From positions 62,001 to 126,000 of the forward strand of contig JAVJRN010000080.1 in assembly GCA_040218415.1 (NCBI GenBank): a DNA stretch of 64,000 nucleotides, written 5' to 3'. The translations under genes and the position numbers were made by a program. Below are positions 35,040 to 43,691 of this stretch, one piece after another. The notes beneath the pieces are model-generated. The model was not told the origin of the DNA. It made no database searches and was given only the letters and a program-made list of their open reading frames with translations. The DNA comes from JAVJRN01 sp040218415. GTDB taxonomy: Bacteria > Bacteroidota > Bacteroidia > Cytophagales > Cyclobacteriaceae. Position 1 is the first letter of the stretch, and the number at the start of each line of letters is the position of its first letter.

Positions 35040-36508
35040 TGAATCTCGACAACAACAAATTCCTCTTTGAAGCACTCACCTATGATGATGTGCTACTTTT
35101 ACCAAGCTACTCAGAAGTCCTTCCAAGGGATACTGACACAAGCTCGCAGCTCACAAGAAATATCAGATTAAATATTCCTTTTGTTTCCGCCGCAATGGAT
35201 ACGGTTACAGAATACAAATTGGCCATATCTATGGCTTTGGATGGCGGTATTGGCTTCATACATAAAAATATGAGCATTGAGCAACAGGCGGCTCAGGTTA
35301 GAAAAGTTAAAAGGTCACAGTCCGGAATGATTCTCGATCCAATTACCCTTAATGTCCTTAGCACTGCTGGTGATGCTGAGAAGATCATGAGAGAAAATAA
35401 AATCGGCGGGATTCCGGTTATTGATGCTGACAAAAAACTAATTGGTATCATAACCAATAGAGATTTGAGGTTTCAAAAAGACATGTCAACGCCTATTTCG
35501 GAAATCATGACCGTGGACAACCTCATTACCGCAGACGTAGAGGTTGGCCTTAAAGAAGCAGAAGAGATACTTCAAGAATATAAAATTGAAAAGTTACCCA
35601 TAGTTGACAAATCAGGAATACTGACGGGGTTAATCACTTACAAAGATATTCTCAAAAACAAGGACAGACCTAATGCTTGTAAAGACGAATACGGCAGATT
35701 ACGTGTAGGCGCTGCAGTGGGTGTTACCTCCGACATGGTGGATAGAATCCAAGCTTTGAGAATTGCAGGTGTTGACGTGGTAAGTATCGATACGGCTCAC
35801 GGACATTCAAAAGGGGTGATAGACGCTGCAAAAAATATCAAAAAACAATTTCCTGAACTTGAACTCATTGTTGGCAACATTGGCACTTATGAAGCCGCTC
35901 AAGCATTAATTGATGCTGGTGCAGATGCCATTAAAGTGGGTGTGGGTCCCGGCAGTATTTGCACAACAAGAATTGTCGCAGGTGTGGGTGTTCCACAACT
36001 TTCTGCGGTTCATGAAGCATCTAAGGCTGCTTCCAAAGCCGGAGTTCCAATTATCGCAGATGGAGGCATTCGCTTTTCCGGTGATGTTGTCAAAGCACTC
36101 GCAGGAGGCGCAAGTAGTATTATGATTGGCTCATTACTTGCAGGAACAGAGGAGGCTCCTGGGGAAATGATCATTTATGAAGGTCGTAAATTCAAGACTT
36201 ATCGAGGCATGGGCTCGGTAGAAGCCATGGAGACAGGTTCAAAAGACAGATATTTTCAAGATGCTGAAGATGATATCAAGAAACTAGTGCCTGAAGGAAT
36301 CGTTGGAAGAGTGCCGTATAAAGGGCTTGTTTCTGAGGTATTATACCAACTCACAGGAGGCTTGAAAGCCGGAATGGGATATTGCGGCGCAAGCACAATT
36401 GAGGCGCTACATGAGGCCAAGTTTGTCAAAATTTCAGCGGCCGGCTGGGCGGAAAGTCATCCACATGATATCATGATTACAAGAGAAGCTCCAAACTACA
36501 GCAGATAG
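35039..36508 (+). CDS. guaB: Inosine-5'-monophosphate dehydrogenase
   Basis: GuaB oxidises IMP to XMP with NAD+, the committed step of GMP synthesis. Order of parts is the N-terminal barrel start EALTYDDVLLLPSYSEVLP, two CBS domains at about 95-205, the active-site loop GVGPGSICTTRIVAGVG with its cysteine near residue 306, and the flap and C-terminal GGLKAGMGYCGAST. At 489 residues it is full length. A striking palindrome sits on its start codon. A hairpin follows its stop, 25 bases downstream. Confidence 0.97.
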   Translation: MNLDNNKFLFEALTYDDVLLLPSYSEVLPRDTDTSSQLTRNIRLNIPFVSAAMDTVTEYKLAISMALDGGIGFIHKNMSIEQQAAQVRKVKRSQSGMILDPITLNVLSTAGDAEKIMRENKIGGIPVIDADKKLIGIITNRDLRFQKDMSTPISEIMTVDNLITADVEVGLKEAEEILQEYKIEKLPIVDKSGILTGLITYKDILKNKDRPNACKDEYGRLRVGAAVGVTSDMVDRIQALRIAGVDVVSIDTAHGHSKGVIDAAKNIKKQFPELELIVGNIGTYEAAQALIDAGADAIKVGVGPGSICTTRIVAGVGVPQLSAVHEASKAASKAGVPIIADGGIRFSGDVVKALAGGASSIMIGSLLAGTEEAPGEMIIYEGRKFKTYRGMGSVEAMETGSKDRYFQDAEDDIKKLVPEGIVGRVPYKGLVSEVLYQLTGGLKAGMGYCGASTIEALHEAKFVKISAAGWAESHPHDIMITREAPNYSR

Positions 36509-36533
36509 TAAGATTAAATAACAACACAATACT

Positions 36534-36565
36534 GATAAGGGCCAATACTATTATTGTCCCTTATC
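36534..36565 (+). terminator. Hairpin after guaB
   Basis: GATAAGGG and CCCTTATC form an 8-pair stem, with a further inner CAATA/TATTG pairing. The T-rich tail is weak (GTATTC), so this is a possible terminator or 3'-end stabiliser. Confidence 0.45.
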
Positions 36566-36708
36566 GTATTCAAAAAGGAAACTTTCTATGAGTCGAATCT
36601 ATTCCGGAAGTTTACCTACAGGGTATTGCAAGGCCATCAGCGACTTTCACATTAATTAACTAAAGGATCCCACCATTTTGATCCCAGTGGAGTATTTTTG
36701 CAGCCTCA

Positions 36709-38763
36709 ATGACCCAAAACCTCAAGATCAGACTTAGCCTTCTGGCAGGACTTCTATCCTGGCTGCTCTATGCTTTCTTTGATCTCTACGCTTTATTTGT
36801 CGCCAAATACCAGCTCAAGGTCAATCTTTCTGATATTTTACCACAGATTTTTCTTACTACATTTATTCTGTCTACGCTGGTTTTTTACAGGTATCAAATC
36901 ACAAAGGCGGACAGCATCAATTTTTTAGACCTCCTTTGGAGAGTATTCATTACAGGCTTGGTAACCACCATTGGTTCCCTTGTCATTAAGCTTTTCTTCT
37001 TCGTATTTGCCAACAGTGCCTTCTCTCAAAACCCAATCACGATAAATTTCTTTTATCATATATTGGTCGGATTAATCATCATTTTCTTAGTGTCCACTTT
37101 TGTGGTTTGGAAACGTTTAATTCTTTACCAAAAATCAAAAAACTTATTGCAGCTGTGGAGCTTTTTTGAATATGCATTGCTTGGAAGTTTGATTTTCGAT
37201 TTTTTCGGCAATAAATTTTTTACGGTCAATTTCAATACGGTTCTTATTTTTCTATCTGGCTTCTCGCTAATCCTTTCTTTCAATTTAAAATGGATTGCTT
37301 ATTTAAATTTTAGACAAAAGTGGAAAAGCATCCTTTTCATCCTTTTGTCGGGCATTTATGTCTATCATTTCCTTGTAAGCCTAACCGACTTTTCCAGCAC
37401 CAATAAACTGAGCATAGATGTAATTGACAGGATATATATAGACGCCTTGTTTGTGTTTATAATACTCTATGCAGGGATTTCTATTCTGGTTACGCTTTTC
37501 AACTTACCTACTTCTTCCGTTTTCGAACAAAAATTGAAAGAGGCAATTGATTTTCAAAAACTAAGCCAAGCCATTCCTAGTGGCCAAAGCGAAAGCCAGA
37601 CTTATGATATTCTATTAGACAGCTCTATGAGCGCAGTATTTGCTGATGCCGCTTTTCTGAAGTTTAGCGATGAAGAGACTACACTATGTAGAAACATTGA
37701 TAAAAATACCATAAATGAGATTCAAGCTTCTGTAAAACATAGTTCCGTAAAAGCAATCATCGACTTTGAGTTTGGTGGAGACTTTAGTAACAACAAAGTT
37801 TCTACAAGTCTAAATCATTCAATATTCAAGTCAATCATTGCTATGCCTATCATAGTTAAAGGAAAGCAGCTCGGTGTTTTGGTGCTTCTTCAGGAAGTGG
37901 GCGATGCATTCAATCGTGAAATGGTTGACATAATTATTGCGTTCGTTAGTCAAGCCAGTATTTCTATTGAAAATTTCACGCTCATCAGCGAAGCTATCGA
38001 GAATGAGAGGTATCAAGAACAACTAAAAATAGCGAAGACAGTACAGAATAGCTTGCTACCTAGCAAACTAAAATTCAATGCTGACTTTGAAATTGTAGCA
38101 GAAAGTAACGCTGCAGATGAGGTCGGTGGAGACTACTACGACATGGTAGAATCTAACGAGGGTATTTATAATTTTATCATAGGAGATGTTTCAGGAAAAG
38201 GAACATCCGCTGCGTTTAATATGGCGCAAATGAAAGGGATATTTCACAGCCTCGTATTACAAAAGGGTAGCCCTGCAAATTTTATTATGCAGGCAAATGC
38301 AGCGCTAGGTATGTGCCTAGAAAAATCCTCCTTTATTACCGCCTCCTACTTTCAAATTGATACGGTTAATAAAATTCTTTGTCACGTCCGAGCTGGGCAC
38401 TGTCCAGCACTTTATTATTCCCGCTCATCGAACCAAATTCAACTTCTCGAAAGTAATGGACTAGGCTTAGGCATACTGAGAAACTCTGAATACAATCAAT
38501 TCGTTGTAGAGGAGAAACTCAACTACCACGACGGAGATATTTTAGTAGCTTATACTGATGGGATTACCGAAGCTAGAAGCTCGGAAAATAAATTATACGG
38601 TATAGAAGGCTTAAAGGAGTCATTAGCTCAATACACTTCTAAAAGTGTCGAAGAAATTAAATCAGGAATTATCAAGGATTTACTCGTATTTCTAGGTGAT
38701 TTGAAAATAGAAGATGATTACACATTATCAGTAATAAAATTCAACAGCGAAAGTAATGGTTAA
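36709..38763 (+). CDS. Membrane-bound PP2C/SpoIIE (RsbU-like) phosphatase with GAF domain
   Basis: This regulator dephosphorylates an anti-sigma-antagonist-type STAS protein. The first about 265 residues hold roughly eight membrane segments, a GAF domain spans about 285-420 (AIMPIIVKGKQLGVLVLLQE), and the PP2C SpoIIE domain runs from KTVQNSLLPSKLKF to the end. The metal ligands are in EVGGDYYDMV and IGDVSGKGTSAA. At 684 residues it is a normal three-part RsbU homologue. It overlaps the STAS gene by 8 bases, and the RsbW-like gene follows, giving a complete partner-switching module. The membrane segment may sense an envelope or small-molecule signal. Confidence 0.93.
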   Translation: MTQNLKIRLSLLAGLLSWLLYAFFDLYALFVAKYQLKVNLSDILPQIFLTTFILSTLVFYRYQITKADSINFLDLLWRVFITGLVTTIGSLVIKLFFFVFANSAFSQNPITINFFYHILVGLIIIFLVSTFVVWKRLILYQKSKNLLQLWSFFEYALLGSLIFDFFGNKFFTVNFNTVLIFLSGFSLILSFNLKWIAYLNFRQKWKSILFILLSGIYVYHFLVSLTDFSSTNKLSIDVIDRIYIDALFVFIILYAGISILVTLFNLPTSSVFEQKLKEAIDFQKLSQAIPSGQSESQTYDILLDSSMSAVFADAAFLKFSDEETTLCRNIDKNTINEIQASVKHSSVKAIIDFEFGGDFSNNKVSTSLNHSIFKSIIAMPIIVKGKQLGVLVLLQEVGDAFNREMVDIIIAFVSQASISIENFTLISEAIENERYQEQLKIAKTVQNSLLPSKLKFNADFEIVAESNAADEVGGDYYDMVESNEGIYNFIIGDVSGKGTSAAFNMAQMKGIFHSLVLQKGSPANFIMQANAALGMCLEKSSFITASYFQIDTVNKILCHVRAGHCPALYYSRSSNQIQLLESNGLGLGILRNSEYNQFVVEEKLNYHDGDILVAYTDGITEARSSENKLYGIEGLKESLAQYTSKSVEEIKSGIIKDLLVFLGDLKIEDDYTLSVIKFNSESNG

Positions 38764-39097
38764 TATAAGTATCGATAAAGAGGGCGGCTCAAATCTTATC
38801 AAAGTCATAGGAGAAATAGATGCCAGTTCGAGCATTAAGTTAGATGATGCACTGAAGACTACTTCGGATGCAGGCTTACCTATCGTAATGAACTTAGAAG
38901 GTCTTAATTACATCTCTTCAGCAGGATTAGGTGTATTTATTTCTTACTTAGAAGAATTGAAAACTAAGAATATCAAATTTGTGTTATTCGGACTACAACC
39001 AGCTGTGAAAGAAGTATTCGACATTTTGGGGCTTAATCAAATAATGAATATCGTTGTAACCAAAGAAGACGCACTGCGCATTGCCAATGAAGCATAA
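38756..39097 (+). CDS. STAS-domain anti-anti-sigma-factor-like protein
   Basis: This 113-residue single-domain STAS protein is the switch component acted on by the neighbouring phosphatase and kinase. The core GEIDASSSIKLDDALK and the phospho-acceptor stretch LNYISSAGLGVFISYLEELK (Ser in ISSAGL) match RsbV/SpoIIAA. It is translationally coupled on both sides: 8 bases overlap with the phosphatase and 11 bases with the kinase gene. Confidence 0.93.
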   Translation: MVNISIDKEGGSNLIKVIGEIDASSSIKLDDALKTTSDAGLPIVMNLEGLNYISSAGLGVFISYLEELKTKNIKFVLFGLQPAVKEVFDILGLNQIMNIVVTKEDALRIANEA

Positions 39098-39503
39098 TTT
39101 GGTAATATCATGTAACAAGACTAACCTGTCCAAGATCAGATCATTTTTGAGCGAAATCATGGAAGAACAAGCCATTGCAGAGCTAGAAGCCCACAAGATG
39201 ATTCTCGCTGTTGATGAAATTTGCGCAAATCTTATTATACATTCAAATTACTGCAACCCAACCAAGAAAATTGAAATTCTGGTAAACTTCGAAACGCCAA
39301 CCAAAGTGATTTTCATCATCAAAGACACAGGAATATCCTTTGATTTTGATCAATATAAAGAGCCTGATATGACGGATATTATTTCTAGCAAGAGAAAAGG
39401 CGGTGTTGGATTAATTCTAGTCAAGAGAATAATGGACAAAATAGAGTTCTCGACCGACAAGAATTACAATATTTGCAGATTAACCAAAAACATACGTACA
39501 TGA
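39087..39503 (+). CDS. RsbW-like histidine-kinase-fold anti-sigma serine kinase
   Basis: The 138-residue HATPase_c_2 protein would phosphorylate the STAS partner and bind its target. The N-box DEICANLIIHSNYC (about 43-56), the G1-type DTGISFDFD (about 86-94) and the G2-type KGGVGLILVKRIMD (about 109-122) are visible. The target sigma factor or other effector is not in the window. The ATG is preferred over a TTG two codons earlier. It overlaps the STAS gene by 11 bases and the following lipoprotein gene by 4 bases (ATGA). Confidence 0.9.
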   Translation: MKHNLVISCNKTNLSKIRSFLSEIMEEQAIAELEAHKMILAVDEICANLIIHSNYCNPTKKIEILVNFETPTKVIFIIKDTGISFDFDQYKEPDMTDIISSKRKGGVGLILVKRIMDKIEFSTDKNYNICRLTKNIRT

Positions 39504-40363
39504 AGTTTGGGCTATGGAGTCTAGTGATGTTCCTTTTTATTACTTCTTGCGAGTTCTTTAGACCAAAAGAAATCATCGAAGAGAATCCTATTGCTACGAT
39601 ATTCAATGGAAGCTCTTTGTATAAGTCAGATTTGGAAGGTCTCTTCCCAAAAAACACCTCAGACAGAGACAGTAGCATACTTACAGAAAAATACGTTGAT
39701 GACTGGATCAAAAAACAACTAATGATCGCTGAAGCGAATGAACGAACACAGCTGAATGAAGCGGAAATCGAAAGAAAAGTATTGGATTATAGATATGCGC
39801 TCATCGTACACACCTTCACAAAAAATTATATTGATAAGAATCTGAATGTTATTGTTCGTGATTCTACCATTGAAAGATATTACAACGAAAAATCGGATAA
39901 CTTCTTACTCAAGCAGAATATCATCAAATGCATTTTTGCTAAGGTTCCCAAAGATGCACCTAATCTGAGGCAGTTCAGAAGAAGTTTCCGTGCCTATCCA
40001 AGCACCAACTTAGATGATTTTAAATCCTTTTTAACACAGTTTAGCCTGAAATCATATGTAGAAGACTCTGTATGGATACCTTTCTCCGAATTAACCGCTG
40101 GCACCCCATTAGAATCGTTAAAAGATGAAACTCAATTTCTGAGAAACACGCAATATTCTGAAACATCCGATGCGAATTACACATATTTGCTGAAAATATT
40201 TGATTTTAAAATTTCAGAGGAAGTTTCACCACTACAATTCATCAAAGATGATATCGTTAATATCATCATCAATAAAAGGAAGATTGAACTCAAAAAAAGA
40301 CTGGAAGAAAAAATTTATGATGAAGCGATTAAAAACGATCGATTTGAGATTTATACTAATTAG
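39500..40363 (+). CDS. Lipoprotein related to SurA/PPIase N-domains, catalytic domain not recognisable
   Basis: The lipobox FITSC (Cys17) is followed by a helical region with IATIFNGSSLYKSDLEGLFP and VDDWIKKQLMIAEANERT, which resembles the N-terminal chaperone part of SurA-like PPIases. The second half shows a weak parvulin-like outline but I do not see the conserved catalytic histidines. At 287 residues it is short for an active two-part enzyme. It is coupled to the RsbW-like gene by a 4-base ATGA overlap and overlaps the SurA gene by about 45 bases, so it lies firmly in the operon. It probably works with SurA in outer-membrane protein folding. Confidence 0.7.
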   Translation: MKFGLWSLVMFLFITSCEFFRPKEIIEENPIATIFNGSSLYKSDLEGLFPKNTSDRDSSILTEKYVDDWIKKQLMIAEANERTQLNEAEIERKVLDYRYALIVHTFTKNYIDKNLNVIVRDSTIERYYNEKSDNFLLKQNIIKCIFAKVPKDAPNLRQFRRSFRAYPSTNLDDFKSFLTQFSLKSYVEDSVWIPFSELTAGTPLESLKDETQFLRNTQYSETSDANYTYLLKIFDFKISEEVSPLQFIKDDIVNIIINKRKIELKKRLEEKIYDEAIKNDRFEIYTN

Positions 40364-41666
40364 CATTTCCTTAATACTCCTATCACTCAATACCTCTGCA
40401 CAAGAGCAAGTAAATATTGATAAAATAATAGTAAAGGTCGATGACTACATCGTGTTAAAATCGGACCTAGAGAAAGCTTATTTAGAGTTCCTATCACGTG
40501 GTGAGTTTCGAGGCAGCAATGCAAAATGTCAGGTTCTGGAGCAACTAGTGGTAAACAAAATGCTTGTGGCTAAGTCTGTCATTGACTCTGTAGAAGTTTC
40601 TGATGCCGAGGTTCAAGGAAACCTTTCCCGAAGAATGGAATATATGGTCTCACAAGTGGGATCGCCCGATGAGATCGAAAAGTTTTATGGTAAAACATTG
40701 GATCAACTGGAAGAAGAACTCTTTGAAAATATCAAAGAGCAAATGACTATTCAGAGAATGCAACAAGAAATTACCAGTAATTTGAAAGTCTCCCCTTCTG
40801 AGGTGAAAAAGTTCTACAATAAAATTCCAAAAGATTCATTACCCTATTTCTCCACTGAAGTGCAAGTTGGGCAAATAGTTGTTATTCCAAAGGCCGGTAA
40901 ATCTCAAATAGATAAAGTCAAGAAAGAGATGTACGAGCTTCGTGGCAGAATCATCAAAGGTGAATCATTCTCTTCAATAGCAAGACAATACTCAGAGGAT
41001 CCGGGTTCTGCTCCAAGTGGTGGACAACTGCCGTTCTTCAAAAGAGGAGACTTAGCTCCTGAGTATGAAGCCACCGCCATGACTCTTGAGCCTGGGGAAT
41101 TATCCATGCCTGTAAAGTCAGATTTTGGCATTCATCTCATTGAATTACAAGAAAAAAGAGGAAATACATTCCGTAGCAGACATATACTCAAAACACCCAT
41201 GCCATCAATGGAAGATATAAGGAAAGCGGAAGTATTTCTTGATAGTTTAAGAACAGCCATTTTAAATGATAGTATAGATTTTCAGGCAGCAGCCAAGGAG
41301 TATAGCGACGACAAATCAACAAGCTCAAGTGGTGGTTTTTTCTTGGATGAAAATGGTTCCTCACGAATATCCGTAGAAGATCTTGACCCAACTATTTTTT
41401 TTACGCTCGATACCATGCAGATCGAGAAAATTACTAAGCCTGAAAGATTCCAACAGCAAGATGGGTCTTATGCCTTTAGAATATTGTACTACAAAAATAA
41501 AGTACCGCCACATCAAGCCAACCTAAAAGATGATTACCAGAAAATAGCTGCTGCCACGTTAAATGATAAGCGGAATCGTATTCTATCAAAATGGTTTGAG
41601 GAAGCAAGAAAAAATGTTTTCATTGATATAAATTCAGAATATAACTTCTGCAATCTGCTAGAATAA
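40317..41666 (+). CDS. surA: SurA-type periplasmic peptidylprolyl isomerase/chaperone
   Basis: SurA escorts outer-membrane proteins through the periplasm. A Sec signal (LISISLILLSLNTSAQ) is followed by the N-terminal chaperone region (KIIVKVDDYIVLKSDLEKAY). The first parvulin domain starts near QVGQIVVIPKAGKSQ with the motif GGQLPFFKRGDLAPEYEATA. The second parvulin domain begins at FRSRHILKTPMPSMEDI. At about 449 residues it has SurA length. I choose the start at an ATG pair that yields this signal peptide, which lies inside the end of the preceding lipoprotein gene. MoxR follows 19 bases after the stop. Confidence 0.93.
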   Translation: MMKRLKTIDLRFILISISLILLSLNTSAQEQVNIDKIIVKVDDYIVLKSDLEKAYLEFLSRGEFRGSNAKCQVLEQLVVNKMLVAKSVIDSVEVSDAEVQGNLSRRMEYMVSQVGSPDEIEKFYGKTLDQLEEELFENIKEQMTIQRMQQEITSNLKVSPSEVKKFYNKIPKDSLPYFSTEVQVGQIVVIPKAGKSQIDKVKKEMYELRGRIIKGESFSSIARQYSEDPGSAPSGGQLPFFKRGDLAPEYEATAMTLEPGELSMPVKSDFGIHLIELQEKRGNTFRSRHILKTPMPSMEDIRKAEVFLDSLRTAILNDSIDFQAAAKEYSDDKSTSSSGGFFLDENGSSRISVEDLDPTIFFTLDTMQIEKITKPERFQQQDGSYAFRILYYKNKVPPHQANLKDDYQKIAAATLNDKRNRILSKWFEEARKNVFIDINSEYNFCNLLE

Positions 41667-41685
41667 TTTACGATTAATAAATACC

Positions 41686-42651
41686 ATGTCAGAAACGAAA
41701 AACGAAGTGGCTTTGGCCAAGGAAATACATAGTGCATACCATAATCTCAAAGATGAGATCGGAAAAGTGATTGTTGGCCAAAATGAAGTTGTCAGGCTTC
41801 TAATCACCTCTATTTTTTGTTCGGGACATTCACTACTGGTTGGGGTTCCGGGTTTGGCCAAAACGCTCCTTGTACAAACCATCTCGCAAAGTTTAGGCCT
41901 TCAGTTTAATCGAATTCAATTCACCCCGGATTTAATGCCTTCAGATGTTTTAGGAGCTGAGACATTGGATCAGAATCGCAATTTGAGATTTGTTCAAGGC
42001 CCCATCTTTTCAAATATTATTCTGGCCGATGAGATAAATAGAACCCCACCAAAAACTCAATCTGCATTATTAGAGGCCATGCAAGAGGCTCGTGTTACCA
42101 TTGGCGGTAAAAACTATACTTTGGATAAGCCTTTCTTCGTACTTGCTACTCAAAACCCAATTGAACAGGAGGGCACCTATCCTTTGCCAGAAGCACAATT
42201 GGATAGGTTTATGTTCATGATTAAGTTGGGCTATCCCAGTTTAGAGGAAGAACTCGATATTGTGAAGAAAACAACTTCAGCACTGAGCCAAAAAATTGAG
42301 CAGGTACTAACGAAAGATCAGATAATTGCTTTTCAAGAACTCGTGAGAAAAGTACCCGTACCTGATAATGTCTTCGAGTATGCCGTGAAACTGGTACATA
42401 AAACCAGACCGAACACGGCCACCGCTCCAGAACTAACCAACGAATTCTTAGAATGGGGCGCTGGACCAAGAGCCAGTCAGTTTTTAATTCTTGCTGCAAA
42501 ATGCAACGCACTCCTCAATGGGAAGTTTTCTCCAGACATAGAAGATGTTAAGGAAGTCTCTAAGCCCATCTTGAGCCATAGAATTGTCCGAAATTTCAAA
42601 GCAGAAGCAGAAGGAATGACTGAGGAGAAGATTATAGATGCGCTTCTTTAA
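41686..42651 (+). CDS. MoxR-family AAA+ ATPase
   Basis: This AAA+ chaperone helps mature or activate other protein complexes. Walker A is VGVPGLAKTLLVQ (about 47-59), Walker B is NIILADEINRTPPKTQSALLEAM, and sensor 1 lies at VLATQNPIEQEGTYPLPEAQLDRF. At 321 residues it is full length. MoxR genes are often followed by DUF58 and von Willebrand proteins, but here the next gene (pheS) is convergent, so the partners are missing from this locus. It is the last gene of the partner-switching/SurA run and its stop overlaps the pheS stop on the other strand. Confidence 0.95.
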   Translation: MSETKNEVALAKEIHSAYHNLKDEIGKVIVGQNEVVRLLITSIFCSGHSLLVGVPGLAKTLLVQTISQSLGLQFNRIQFTPDLMPSDVLGAETLDQNRNLRFVQGPIFSNIILADEINRTPPKTQSALLEAMQEARVTIGGKNYTLDKPFFVLATQNPIEQEGTYPLPEAQLDRFMFMIKLGYPSLEEELDIVKKTTSALSQKIEQVLTKDQIIAFQELVRKVPVPDNVFEYAVKLVHKTRPNTATAPELTNEFLEWGAGPRASQFLILAAKCNALLNGKFSPDIEDVKEVSKPILSHRIVRNFKAEAEGMTEEKIIDALL

Positions 42652-43655
42652 AATTGATTTAAGAAGCGCACATCATTCTCAGAAAACAACCTAATATCGT
42701 CGATTTGATATTTTAGCATCGTCATTCGCTCTACGCCCATACCAAATGCAAAGCCACTGTAGGTTTTTGGATCTATCCCACAATTTTCAAGAACGTTGGG
42801 GTCTACCATACCACAGCCTCCTATTTCAACCCAGCCGGAGTGTTTACATATTTTGCAACCATCTCCACCGCATATGAAGCAGCTGATATCTATTTCGGCA
42901 CTTGGTTCTGTAAATGGGAAGTAGGAAGGCCTAAATCTAATTTTTGTTTCCGATCCGAAGAAAGCCGTTGCAAAATGATAAATCGTTTGTTTTAAATCTT
43001 TGAAACTTACACCCTTGTCCACATATAAGCCTTCAATTTGATTGAAGAAACAATGAGCACGTGCGGAAATAGCTTCATTTCTATACACTCGACCTGGCAT
43101 GATTGACCTAAATGGTGGTTTCCCATGTTCCATTAGCCTTGTCTGCACATTGGACGTGTGAGTTCTGAGTAGAATATCAGGATTTTTTTTGATGAAATAG
43201 GTGTCCTGCATTTCTCTTGCAGGATGATTTTCCGGGAAGTTAAGTGCAGTGAAATTATGCCAATCATCTTCTATCTCTGGTCCATCAGAAACATTAAATC
43301 CTTGTCTTTCAAAAATTTGAATTATTCTATTTTTGACCTGAGTGAGTGGATGTATGGAGCCTTTTTTTACGTTATCCGGCAAAGTCAAATCAACGTTATG
43401 AAACTCGCTCTGGTCACTATTAGACAACTGCTCAACAAAATATTTAAACTTTGACTGCACTTCCTGCTTTAGCTCATTGATAGTGCCCCCAAATTCCTTT
43501 TTTTGTTCCGCAGGAACTCCTTTGAATTCATCGAAAAGTTCGCTAACAAGTCCTTTACGACTAATGAATTTTAATCTAAACTGTTCAAGTTCCTCAGCAC
43601 TCGAAACGGAATATTCTGAAAGCTTTTGCTGAATTAAATTAATTTTTTCTCTCAT
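42648..43655 (-). CDS. pheS: Phenylalanine--tRNA ligase alpha subunit
   Basis: PheS is the catalytic subunit that charges tRNA-Phe. The N-terminal coiled coil is followed by class II motif 2 (FRSIMPGRVYRNEAISARAH), the FFGSETKIRFRPSYFPFTEP region and motif 3 (GFAFGMGVERMTMLKY). An inserted CFICGGDGCKICKHSGW segment carries a cysteine knuckle seen in other Bacteroidota PheS. At 335 residues it has normal length. An ATG is chosen over a TTG two codons earlier. It is convergent with moxR, and the two stop codons share bases. Confidence 0.96.
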   Translation of the reverse strand: MREKINLIQQKLSEYSVSSAEELEQFRLKFISRKGLVSELFDEFKGVPAEQKKEFGGTINELKQEVQSKFKYFVEQLSNSDQSEFHNVDLTLPDNVKKGSIHPLTQVKNRIIQIFERQGFNVSDGPEIEDDWHNFTALNFPENHPAREMQDTYFIKKNPDILLRTHTSNVQTRLMEHGKPPFRSIMPGRVYRNEAISARAHCFFNQIEGLYVDKGVSFKDLKQTIYHFATAFFGSETKIRFRPSYFPFTEPSAEIDISCFICGGDGCKICKHSGWVEIGGCGMVDPNVLENCGIDPKTYSGFAFGMGVERMTMLKYQIDDIRLFSENDVRFLNQF

Positions 43656-43691
43656 AATCAATATGTGAGTCCAAAATTAGTCAATGAGAAA

